DNA of 6,288 bases from an uncultured Rhodanobacteraceae bacterium (GTDB lineage: Bacteria > Pseudomonadota > Gammaproteobacteria > Xanthomonadales > Rhodanobacteraceae). The position numbers and the translations under genes are program-made. The notes beneath the pieces were generated by a model. It did no database searches, was not told the origin of the DNA, and saw only the letters and a list, made by a program, of their open reading frames with translations. This document shows, piece by piece, positions 1-5,521 of the stretch. Position 1 is the stretch's first letter, and every line of letters starts with the position of its first letter. Where the stretch lies: contig CAJXGK010000119.1 of assembly GCA_913053815.1 (NCBI GenBank), positions 1-6,288 on the forward strand, in the 5' to 3' direction.

Positions 1-279
1 TGGACAAAACGGTCCCAACAGCGTGAAGCACTACACTAGAAACCTCAGCGGCGTGGTACCCAACCCTTACGCGGATGATGTCACCCACCCAACCACTCGC
101 CGTCGCCAAGCACAACCTTCATAATACAGTTCCGAGCTAGCCCGGACGAAACCCTAACCAAGCCGCCGGTTCGTCGTAGGCCAAGACCCCGGCAACCGTA
201 TGCCGTGTGCACAGCTCGAATTATGGCAGCTTGTAGACCTAAATTTACTGGGTTATTCCAAGACCTGAGGATCCGACTC
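1..279. other. Gene-free stretch at the left edge
   Basis: No reading frame here looks like a real protein. A minus-strand frame at 81-311 overlaps the start of the next gene, and its arginine-rich product resembles no family I know. Two small symmetries are visible. One is a bulged inverted repeat, GACGAA-A-CC (145-153) against GGTTCGTC (168-175), which would make an 8-bp stem with one bulged A. The other is the 8-bp palindrome TGTGCACA (206-213). No convincing -35/-10 pair was found ahead of the gene at 280. The stretch probably holds the promoter and leader of that gene, but this is inferred from position only. Confidence 0.5.
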
Positions 280-585
280 ATGATTGACAAGATTGAGGCA
301 TGGCGCTGCATCGGTTGCGGTAAAATCGAAGCTCCGCAAACCTGTATTGGTGTCTGCAGCGACCGTAAAATCGAGCTCGTCTACGCCGCGGAACATGAGC
401 GTTTGCTCGCCGAACTGCATGCGCAGACCCATAGCCTCGAAACACTGGTCCGACAACTGGCTACGATCACCCCGCGCCCAGGTGAATGGGAGTCCAGCTA
501 CCGGGCCTTGCAGTCTAGGGCACAACAATGTTTATCGGAGCAACGCCATCCCACGGCAGACGACTCGCCCAAGAATGGCTTATAA
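280..585 (+). CDS. Hypothetical protein, 101 aa, four-cysteine (zinc-ribbon-like) N-terminus
   Basis: I do not recognise this gene with certainty. The ATG at 280 is preferred to an upstream in-frame ATG at 205, because GAGGA (267-271) sits 8 bases before it and the protein motif begins right after it. The product opens with a cysteine cluster: C10 and C13 (CIGC) and C22 and C26 (CIGVC). This spacing could bind zinc, iron or an iron-sulfur centre. A charged, Leu/Ala-rich helical stretch at about residues 36-62 may form a coiled coil. A conserved-looking TPRPGEWE segment follows near 64-71, and the tail is polar. There is no signal peptide or membrane segment, so it is probably cytoplasmic. It lies 142 bases upstream of the yoaA-like helicase on the same strand. 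I have a loose memory of similar small hypothetical proteins in other Proteobacteria but cannot name a function. The codon pattern and strong ribosome site support a real gene. Confidence 0.75.
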   Translation: MIDKIEAWRCIGCGKIEAPQTCIGVCSDRKIELVYAAEHERLLAELHAQTHSLETLVRQLATITPRPGEWESSYRALQSRAQQCLSEQRHPTADDSPKNGL

Positions 586-646
586 AAAGATGCCGTAAAG
601 TCTTCTGACCCGCACCCAGTATCCAAGTGATCACCACCGCTAGGGA

Positions 647-714
647 CCGAGGGGATGTGCCCCCCTGCATCGACCCAGATGCGAACCCAGGTTCCCTTAA
701 CCAAGGACCCTCGG
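647..714 (+). promoter_or_regulatory. Possible structured element before yoaA
   Basis: CCGAGGG (647-653) and CCCTCGG (708-714) are exact reverse complements 54 bases apart. Between them lies a second perfect inverted repeat, GAACC-CA-GGTTC (683-694), and a possible AGGGG/CCCCT pairing (650-654 with 662-666) that competes with the outer stem. The set ends 13 bases before the ATG at 728. It could be a folded leader or a protein-binding region. No function is shown by sequence alone, and 7-bp arms at this distance can arise by chance. Confidence 0.25.
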
Positions 715-727
715 CCATACTATTAAT

Positions 728-2686
728 ATGACCGCGCAAGCTGACATGATCGAAGCGCTCGGCCCAGGTGGTGAACTGGTGCGCACACTACCCCACTTTG
801 TACCTCGCCCAAGCCAGCAGACCATGGCGGGAGCGGTGGCCGAAGCTATTCAAAAACGCTCCGAATTGGTGGTGGAAGCGGGTACTGGAACCGGCAAGAC
901 CTTCGCCTATCTGGTACCCGCCATGAGCGCTGGCATGCGGGTGATTTTATCAACCGGCACCAAGACCCTGCAGGACCAACTGTTCTATCGTGATCTGCCA
1001 ATCGTGGCCCAAGCGCTCGGGCTTAAAGTCCATGCTGCCTTGCTAAAAGGACGCGCCAACTACCTGTGTCGTCATCGCCTGGAGCAAGCCCTGAGTGATG
1101 GCCGGTTGCCACGTGAGGAAACCTACCGGCTCGGACAAATCCGGACCTGGGCCGCACAGACTCAGAGTGGGGATCGCGCCGAATTGGCTGCAGTACCTGA
1201 AGATGACCCGATCTGGCCACGGGTGACCTCGACCACAGAAAACTGCCTGGGTAGCGGCTGCCCCTATTTTGACCGCTGTTTTGTAGTACAGGCACGACAC
1301 CAGGCCCAGGAGGCCGATCTAGTGGTAGTCAACCATCATCTGCTGCTGGCCGATCTGGTCTTAAAACAGGAAGGCTTTGGAGAGATTCTTCCCGGTGCCG
1401 GCGCCTTCATCCTCGATGAAGCCCATCAGCTACCCGAGCTAGCCGGTCAATTCTTCTCTGAAAAACTCAGTTATCGGCAATTGGAAGAACTAGCCGGCGA
1501 CACACTGGGTGAAGCGGGTAGTGTGAGTGGAGCCCTAGGCACACTGCTGCCTGGCGTCGAAGCCTTGCGCATGAGCCTGCGCAAGATGCGCCTGGCCATG
1601 CAATCGCTGCCCGAGCGGGCTCCATTTGCGCAACTCGCAGAATCAACCCCGGCTTCTACCGCCCTGCTGGGACTCAACGAGGCCCTGCAATCCTTCGCCG
1701 AGGCGGCAGCCAGCCAAGCCCATCGCAGCCGGGGTCTGACCAATGTGTACGATCGCTGTCAACGGCTTCAGCGATGCCTCAACCTATTGCAAGAAACTGC
1801 CGCCAATACAGAATCGGTGCGCTGGGTTGAGCGCAGCCATCGAGGTTTCACCTTCCACCTGACGCCACTGGATGTGGCCACCCCACTACAAGCTATGCGC
1901 AAGCGGCTGCATGCCGCCTGGATTCATACTTCGGCTACCTTGAGCGTTGCTTCACGTTTCGATCACTATGCCGACCGGCTGGGACTGCAATCTCCCCGTA
2001 CTCTGGCGCTACAGAGCCCTTACGACTATGCACATCAGGCTTTGTGCTATCTGCCCCCGGGGCTTCCCGAGCCCAATACCCGCGATTACACCACCCGCAT
2101 GCTTGAAGCAGTGATGCCGGTGCTGCAAGCCTCCAATGGGCGGGCGTTTATACTTTTTACTTCGCATCGAGCCCTCAAACAGGCGGCGGTCTGGCTGCAT
2201 GACCGTGCCGACTGGCCATTGTTTGTGCAGGGTACAGCGCCGCGTCATCGGCTGCTGGAGGAGTTCCGCGCCAGTGGCCATGGGGTCCTGTTGGGTGCCG
2301 CTAGTTTCTGGGAAGGTGTGGACGTTATCGGCGAAGCGTTGAGCGTGGTAGTGATCGACAAGCTACCCTTCGAAGCACCCGGCGATCCGGTGCTGGAAGC
2401 CCGACTCGACGCAATGCGTCGCCACGAAGCCAACCCGTTCCGGGATTGGCAGGTTCCTAACGCAGTCATCGCGCTCAAGCAGGGGGTGGGCCGATTGATT
2501 CGCTGTGAGTCGGATCGCGGAATATTGGTGCTGTGTGACCCCCGCCTGACTTCACGCGGTTATGGCCGAATTTTCCTGGACAGCCTGCCGGCCATGCCGC
2601 GCAGTCGGAAGATTGCGGACGTACAAGCTTTTTTTACCCCTCAGTCCAAGCCCCATGCGCCGCACCTTATCGAATCCGATGTGTAA
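728..2686 (+). CDS. yoaA: ATP-dependent DNA helicase YoaA (DinG/XPD family, iron-sulfur)
   Basis: This is a superfamily 2 helicase of the XPD/DinG type, expected to unwind DNA 5'-3' in the cytoplasm during repair. In E. coli, YoaA pairs with the clamp-loader subunit HolC. Motifs in order: Walker A EAGTGTGKT (residues 50-58); four iron-sulfur cysteines C114, C173, C178 and C184; VNHH (201-204); DEAH (230-233); HTSATLS (400-406); SFWEGVD (526-532); and GVGRLIR (586-592) with the arginine finger. At 652 aa it is closer to E. coli YoaA (about 636) than to DinG (about 716). The NCLGSGCP/FVVQAR iron-sulfur region and the neighbouring tsaB also favour YoaA. The start is uncertain: there is no ribosome site at a usable distance from the ATG at 728 (AAGGA at 703-707 is 20 bases away). 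An ATG at 746 (residue 7) aligns in length with my memory of the E. coli N-terminus but also lacks one. All motifs are intact. Confidence 0.93.
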   Translation: MTAQADMIEALGPGGELVRTLPHFVPRPSQQTMAGAVAEAIQKRSELVVEAGTGTGKTFAYLVPAMSAGMRVILSTGTKTLQDQLFYRDLPIVAQALGLKVHAALLKGRANYLCRHRLEQALSDGRLPREETYRLGQIRTWAAQTQSGDRAELAAVPEDDPIWPRVTSTTENCLGSGCPYFDRCFVVQARHQAQEADLVVVNHHLLLADLVLKQEGFGEILPGAGAFILDEAHQLPELAGQFFSEKLSYRQLEELAGDTLGEAGSVSGALGTLLPGVEALRMSLRKMRLAMQSLPERAPFAQLAESTPASTALLGLNEALQSFAEAAASQAHRSRGLTNVYDRCQRLQRCLNLLQETAANTESVRWVERSHRGFTFHLTPLDVATPLQAMRKRLHAAWIHTSATLSVASRFDHYADRLGLQSPRTLALQSPYDYAHQALCYLPPGLPEPNTRDYTTRMLEAVMPVLQASNGRAFILFTSHRALKQAAVWLHDRADWPLFVQGTAPRHRLLEEFRASGHGVLLGAASFWEGVDVIGEALSVVVIDKLPFEAPGDPVLEARLDAMRRHEANPFRDWQVPNAVIALKQGVGRLIRCESDRGILVLCDPRLTSRGYGRIFLDSLPAMPRSRKIADVQAFFTPQSKPHAPHLIESDV

Positions 2687-2900
2687 ATCGTTGTTTACCC
2701 CGGACCTCAACCACCGGGCATGACCTCGGCACTCAAAATACACGATCTGTGGGCACTTCGAAGAACCGTAGCGAACAGTTCAAATACCAGGTGCCATGAG
2801 GCGAATCTCCAAGACATATCAGTTAGATAGGAAAATAGTCGGTACGGATACAACACATCAATCGGGCCACACAGTCAGCTTATCGAGGTACTCTGTAAAC

Positions 2901-3593
2901 ATGTACCTACTCGCCCTCGACACCAGCACTGAAGCCGGCTCTGCCGCCCTGTGCCTGAACGGCCAGTTGCTGGAGCGTTCCGAACTCGCGCCCCGGCGTC
3001 ACGGCGAACGCATCCTACCGATGATTGACGCCTTGCTGGCCGAGGCCGGAATCGGCAAACGTCAGCTGGATGCCATTGCGGTCGGCCGTGGGCCGGGGTC
3101 CTTTACCGGGGTGCGGCTTGGCGTATCCCTGGCGCAAGGTATGGCGCTGGGACTTGATCTTCCCGTTGTTGCGGTATCCTCCCTCGCCGCCCTAGCCTTG
3201 GAAGCACCCAACGATAACGCGACTATTCTTGCTGCTATAGATGCGCGCATGGGGGAGGTCTATATGGCCACCTTCCGGCGTTGTTGTGATGGCTTAGTCG
3301 AACTCCTGGACGAAGAACAGGTCGGCAAAGCCGATACTTTTTCGATCTCCGAATCAGCGACTTGGTACGGTGTCGGCAATGGCTGGCAAACCTATCGCGA
3401 GGAACTGCTCGGTCTCTTGCCCATCATGCCCCGGAACATCCTTACGGATCGTTTTCCGCAAGCCAGAAATATCGCCCAACTGGGGGTGCCGCTGTGGGCG
3501 GCGGGAAAAGCCTGTCCTGCCGAGCAATTGCAGCCGGTCTATTTGCGCAACAAGGTTGCTCTGACCCGAGCCGAACGCGCTGCGCGGCACTGA
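2901..3593 (+). CDS. tsaB: tRNA threonylcarbamoyladenosine biosynthesis protein TsaB
   Basis: TsaB is the non-catalytic partner of TsaD. With TsaE it forms the complex that transfers the threonylcarbamoyl group to A37 of ANN-decoding tRNAs (t6A). The 230-aa product matches the family length (E. coli about 231). It starts with the actin/Hsp70-like strand LLALDTST (residues 3-10) and carries RRHGERILP (32-40), the hallmark GRGPGSFTGVR (62-72) and the C-terminal PVYLRNKVA (212-220). The frame is open back to an ATG at 2796, but that extension has no family resemblance. The ATG at 2901 gives the canonical N-terminus and has GAGGT (2885-2889) 11 bases upstream. A 214-base gap separates it from yoaA, so the two may be transcribed separately. 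CCCGG/CCGGG (2699-2703, 2714-2718) lies just after yoaA but has no T-tract, and no convincing promoter was found in the gap. The gene is convergent with the minus-strand gene ending at 3620. Confidence 0.96.
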   Translation: MYLLALDTSTEAGSAALCLNGQLLERSELAPRRHGERILPMIDALLAEAGIGKRQLDAIAVGRGPGSFTGVRLGVSLAQGMALGLDLPVVAVSSLAALALEAPNDNATILAAIDARMGEVYMATFRRCCDGLVELLDEEQVGKADTFSISESATWYGVGNGWQTYREELLGLLPIMPRNILTDRFPQARNIAQLGVPLWAAGKACPAEQLQPVYLRNKVALTRAERAARH

Positions 3594-3612
3594 CAGCACA
3601 AGATCCACGGTC

Positions 3613-3632
3613 TGGGTACTCACCCATCTTCT
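3613..3632 (+). terminator. Weak hairpin between convergent genes, possible tsaB terminator
   Basis: TGGGT (3613-3617), loop ACTC and ACCCA (3622-3626) form a 5-bp stem followed by TCTTCT. It begins 20 bases after the tsaB stop and overlaps the stop codon of the opposing gene. The stem is short and the T-tract is broken, so this is only a candidate. No better terminator fits in the 26-base gap. Confidence 0.25.
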
Positions 3633-4411
3633 GGCAAGACCACGGAAGCGGCGGGGGCCGGATGCGGATTATGGGGTACCAGCAGTAGCGACGGTAATTG
3701 CTGGATGGTGTCGGCATTGCTGGGTCGATGAAAGCTTGATGCCTGCTTAGGGCCGACAAATCCACACCCCCCTGAGGGTGGAAATAGCAAGATATAGCAG
3801 GTGAAGTGGGTATTCCCCGGAAAACGCAGCGGTAGGGTAATCTTCTGAGTGGTCTTGCGCACGTATTCACTTAGCCACTGATTGAGTGACCCAACGTTTT
3901 CAGGTGTCCAGCTATTGCTGAACACCGTACTGCGATAATGAATGACCTGTCGGTTTTGCAACGCCAGATTGCCGTGGGGAAGATGGGCTTGAAATGCGGA
4001 AACTCCGGGGGGTGATCGCCAGACTCCTTCAGGCAAATACAGGCTGCCGTTAGGAGCATAAAGATGCAAAATGGGTTCCGCTCGCGTCACTGGGGGGGAA
4101 GATGGATGGGGGGGCACCCTAGGTGACGGAGGCACTACCCGTGGTGAGGTCTGCACCAGCGGTGGTAGCGGAACAGGTTCAGGCGGAGCGGAATACTGAC
4201 TGGGGATAAGCTTGACCATCAGCACATTGCCGATAGGAGTCGGGTAGTAGCTATGCCAGGCATCGGGGGGCCGCAACAACGTGTAGAAAAAAAGCACATG
4301 GAGCACCAGCACCAGCATCCATGCCCCCACCCGCAGCCAGTGCTCCGATCCCCACAGCGTCCACTTCGAAGACCGCAAAGTACAACCCGCGTGATCGAAA
4401 CCATACGCCAC
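3620..4411 (-). CDS. Hypothetical single-pass membrane protein with proline-rich linker
   Basis: The function is unknown. Read from the GTG at 4411, the product has 263 aa. Residues 1-27 are a short, probably cytoplasmic segment. About 28-46 is one hydrophobic helix (VGAWMLVLVLHVLFFYTLL). A spacer with NVLMVKLIP follows, and about 76-107 is strongly proline-rich (PPEPVPLPP, PPSPRVPP, PPHPSSPP). A C-terminal domain of about 150 residues follows, probably periplasmic, with two close cysteines (HFTC, GGCG). This anchor-plus-proline-linker plan is that of TonB-type proteins, but the C-terminus lacks the TonB YP-motif region, so I do not call it TonB. From memory, Xanthomonas-family genomes carry a comparable proline-rich hypothetical protein beside tsaB. 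The frame extends 6 codons further to a GTG at 4429, but the ribosome site favours 4411. It lies downstream of, and co-directional with, the glycine-zipper gene, 119 bases apart. Confidence 0.72.
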   Translation of the reverse strand: MAYGFDHAGCTLRSSKWTLWGSEHWLRVGAWMLVLVLHVLFFYTLLRPPDAWHSYYPTPIGNVLMVKLIPSQYSAPPEPVPLPPLVQTSPRVVPPSPRVPPHPSSPPVTRAEPILHLYAPNGSLYLPEGVWRSPPGVSAFQAHLPHGNLALQNRQVIHYRSTVFSNSWTPENVGSLNQWLSEYVRKTTQKITLPLRFPGNTHFTCYILLFPPSGGCGFVGPKQASSFHRPSNADTIQQLPSLLLVPHNPHPAPAASVVLPEDG

Positions 4412-4419
4412 GCCCGATC

Positions 4420-4424
4420 CCTCC
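4420..4424 (-). promoter_or_regulatory. Ribosome binding site that selects the GTG start at 4411
   Basis: Read on the minus strand, GGAGG (4424 down to 4420) is followed by an 8-base spacer and GTG at 4411-4409. This is a near-ideal site. It falls inside the longer frame that starts at GTG 4429, whose own upstream sequence offers only a poor GGTAGGG. The shorter start is therefore preferred. Confidence 0.6.
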
Positions 4425-4477
4425 GTCACCCCAATTGACCCTACCAGACTCAGGAGCCTGTCATAGACGTCACAACA

Positions 4478-4502
4478 AGACGGTGCGGATTACGCGCCGT
4501 CT
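4478..4502 (-). terminator. Candidate terminator after the glycine-zipper gene
   Basis: AGACGGTGCG (4478-4487), loop GATTA, and CGCGCCGTCT (4493-4502) form a 10-bp GC-rich stem with one imperfect pair. That pair is G-U if transcribed from plus and a C-A mismatch if transcribed from minus. On the minus strand the stem is followed by TTGTTGTG, a loosely T-rich tail. It starts 28 bases past the stop of the gene at 4531-5139 and precedes the next minus gene. It would make the two genes at least partly separate units. The tail is weak, so attenuation or mRNA 3'-end stabilisation are alternatives. Confidence 0.45.
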
Positions 4503-4530
4503 GAGCTTACAGGTAAGTGAACAGTCTCAC

Positions 4531-5139
4531 TCACTCTCCGGCCGGCGAAACAATCTGTTGTATTCGCACCCGGATACGCGACCCCGGTTGTTGCGGAGTA
4601 CGGGTTCGATAGTCGACACCTTGATAGCGATAGGTAACATCGTAACCCAGCAAACGTTCGCTATGTTGCCAACGAGTTTGCATGTGGCATTGCTCACGGC
4701 TGGGCACGTAGCGCTGCTCACGGGAATAATAGCCATCGTTACGCGAGGTATTATTACCAATTGCCCCACCTATCACGGCCCCAGCGATGGTTGCCGCAGT
4801 CCGCCCATTGCCGTGACCAACGGTATGGCCCAAGGCCCCACCGATCACCGCGCCGAGTAAAGTGGATGCCGTGGAGTCGGGATTGTGGTAACGCACCCTC
4901 TCAGTAGTATAACCTGGTTGTCGATAGCAGACATCACGAGATACCGAACGACGCTCCGGCCTATAGACTGGATGTACCGATATGACCTGAGCCCAAGCAT
5001 AACGCACCGTGGTGTCCGGGCTGCGCCGATGGCCTTGGCCGGGCGCCCATGCGGACGGATCAGCCAGAGCCGGTCCGGCAATAAGCGTCAGCAGTGCGGC
5101 CACCAAAAGCAGTGCTTTGAGCCAATTTTTGTTGTTCAT
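4531..5139 (-). CDS. Exported glycine zipper 2TM domain-containing protein
   Basis: The 202-aa product has a clear Sec signal peptide: N-terminal lysines (K4, K8), a hydrophobic core at 9-22, and a PALA cleavage site predicted after A26. There is no lipobox cysteine, so it is not a lipoprotein. Mid-protein are two glycine-zipper segments, GAVIGGALGHTVG (96-108) and GAVIGGAIG (120-128). These are the signature of the Rick_17kDa_Anti/SlyB-like family of envelope proteins, which usually insert in or associate with the outer membrane. Flanking regions carry VISVHPVYR (52-60), a cysteine at C71 and another at C151 that could form a disulfide, and a C-terminal GYDVTYRYQG strand (165-174). The start is firm: minus-strand AGGAGGT (5151-5145) lies 5 bases before the ATG. 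The family role is loosely structural or stress-related; the exact function is unknown. It diverges from the EF-G-like gene across a 382-base spacer. Confidence 0.88.
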   Translation of the reverse strand: MNNKNWLKALLLVAALLTLIAGPALADPSAWAPGQGHRRSPDTTVRYAWAQVISVHPVYRPERRSVSRDVCYRQPGYTTERVRYHNPDSTASTLLGAVIGGALGHTVGHGNGRTAATIAGAVIGGAIGNNTSRNDGYYSREQRYVPSREQCHMQTRWQHSERLLGYDVTYRYQGVDYRTRTPQQPGSRIRVRIQQIVSPAGE

Positions 5140-5185
5140 GCCGCACCTCCTCTACCACAGGGATTACTCAATTACCAAACTAACG

Positions 5186-5210
5186 GGTTCAAATGAATCC
5201 GGCTTGAACC
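5186..5210. repeat. Inverted repeat GGTTCAA/TTGAACC
   Basis: GGTTCAA (5186-5192) and TTGAACC (5204-5210) are perfect 7-bp arms around an 11-base spacer. A competing hairpin, GGGTTC-AAAT-GAATCC (5185-5200), forms on the plus strand with one G-U pair. The left arm covers the possible -35 of the glycine-zipper gene, so it could be an operator. It lies 47 bases from that gene's ATG. Confidence 0.4.
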
Positions 5211-5301
5211 AGGGCAAAAATAGGCCCCGCTCGTTCAGCTTCGGTCTATTCTGGGCGTTGGCATCTCACCGACCAGATACTCGCCTTCGCTCAGTTACCG
5301 A

Positions 5302-5327
5302 ACATTTTGGCTACCGCCGGAAAATGT
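5302..5327. repeat. Inverted repeat ACATTTT/AAAATGT
   Basis: ACATTTT (5302-5308) and AAAATGT (5321-5327) are perfect 7-bp arms with a 12-base spacer. The spacer adds GGC/GCC pairing with a GG bulge, giving about 10 bp in total. It sits in the middle of the divergent spacer. It could be a regulator site or a hairpin, and nothing in the sequence decides which. Confidence 0.4.
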
Positions 5328-5341
5328 GCCGCCCTGCAAAC

Positions 5342-5357
5342 GGCCGTGGACACGGCC
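5342..5357. repeat. Near-perfect palindrome GGCCGTG-GA-CACGGCC
   Basis: Two 7-bp arms, GGCCGTG (5342-5348) and CACGGCC (5351-5357), are separated only by GA. The compact symmetry fits a dimeric DNA-binding protein better than a transcribed hairpin. It lies 165 bases upstream of the EF-G-like start codon. Confidence 0.4.
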
Positions 5358-5392
5358 ACTGTGTGGAACCGGCCTACAGCCTCCCGGTTTAT

Positions 5393-5437
5393 GGTTAAAT
5401 AGTTTACCGTTTACTAAAACCCAGGGGAATTTTAACC
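5393..5437. repeat. AT-rich patch with inverted and direct repeats upstream of the EF-G-like gene
   Basis: GGTTAAA (5393-5399) and TTTAACC (5431-5437) are perfect 7-bp arms 31 bases apart. Between them lies a symmetric TAGT-N9-ACTA (5400-5416) that contains a direct repeat of GTTTAC (5402-5407 and 5409-5414). The patch is the most AT-rich part of the spacer and the likeliest promoter or operator area for the rightward gene. Confidence 0.35.
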
Positions 5438-5521
5438 TACCGGTCTACTCGCTCGCTACCATCGATATAGCTCGACAGGCTGCCACGCCCGCGTCTTCAA
5501 TAGCACCGGAGTTGATGCACC

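Larger units (their letters stand above)
5140..5521. other. Divergent intergenic region, 382 bases, with several inverted repeats
   Basis: No coding frame here is convincing. The region must hold the promoters for the glycine-zipper gene (leftward) and the EF-G-like gene (rightward). For the leftward gene, a weak pair is TTGAAC (5192-5187, minus) and AGTAAT (5168-5163, minus) with 18 bases between; it would leave a very short leader. For the rightward gene, an AT-rich patch at 5387-5437 is the likeliest promoter area, but no good -35/-10 pair is visible. Four inverted repeats are listed separately. No tRNA fold was found. Confidence 0.55.

Noticed and set aside
205..279. Upstream ATG at 205 for the 101-aa protein
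   Set aside because: There is no ribosome site before it, while GAGGA at 267-271 fits the ATG at 280.
2699..2718. CCCGG/CCGGG hairpin after yoaA as a terminator
   Set aside because: Only 5 bp with a 10-base loop and no T-tract.
2773..2781. GAAC-A-GTTC palindrome between yoaA and tsaB as an SOS operator
   Set aside because: The spacing is wrong for known GAAC/GTTC LexA boxes and the site is very short, so it is likely chance.
2796..2900. N-terminal extension of TsaB to an upstream in-frame ATG (265 aa)
   Set aside because: The extra 35 residues are not part of the TsaB family. The ATG at 2901 gives the canonical start and length and has GAGGT upstream.
4412..4429. Longer start (GTG at 4429) for the minus-strand proline-rich protein
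   Set aside because: GGAGG with an 8-base spacer points to the GTG at 4411. The longer start lacks a comparable site. It remains possible.
4321..4860. Long plus-strand reading frame (179 aa) over the glycine-zipper gene region
   Set aside because: It spans the start of one minus gene, the terminator-like stem and much of the other minus gene. The minus-strand products have a signal peptide, ideal ribosome sites and family motifs; this frame has none.
5185..5211. tRNA T-arm-like GGTTCAA sequence
   Set aside because: No acceptor, D-arm or anticodon arm could be arranged around it on either strand.
5400..5418. LexA (SOS) box of the Xanthomonas/Xylella type, TTAG...CTAA
   Set aside because: The minus strand reads TTAGTA at one end and ACTA at the other, but the centre matches the remembered consensus poorly, about 10 of 19 positions. 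It is also next to the EF-G-like gene rather than a repair gene.
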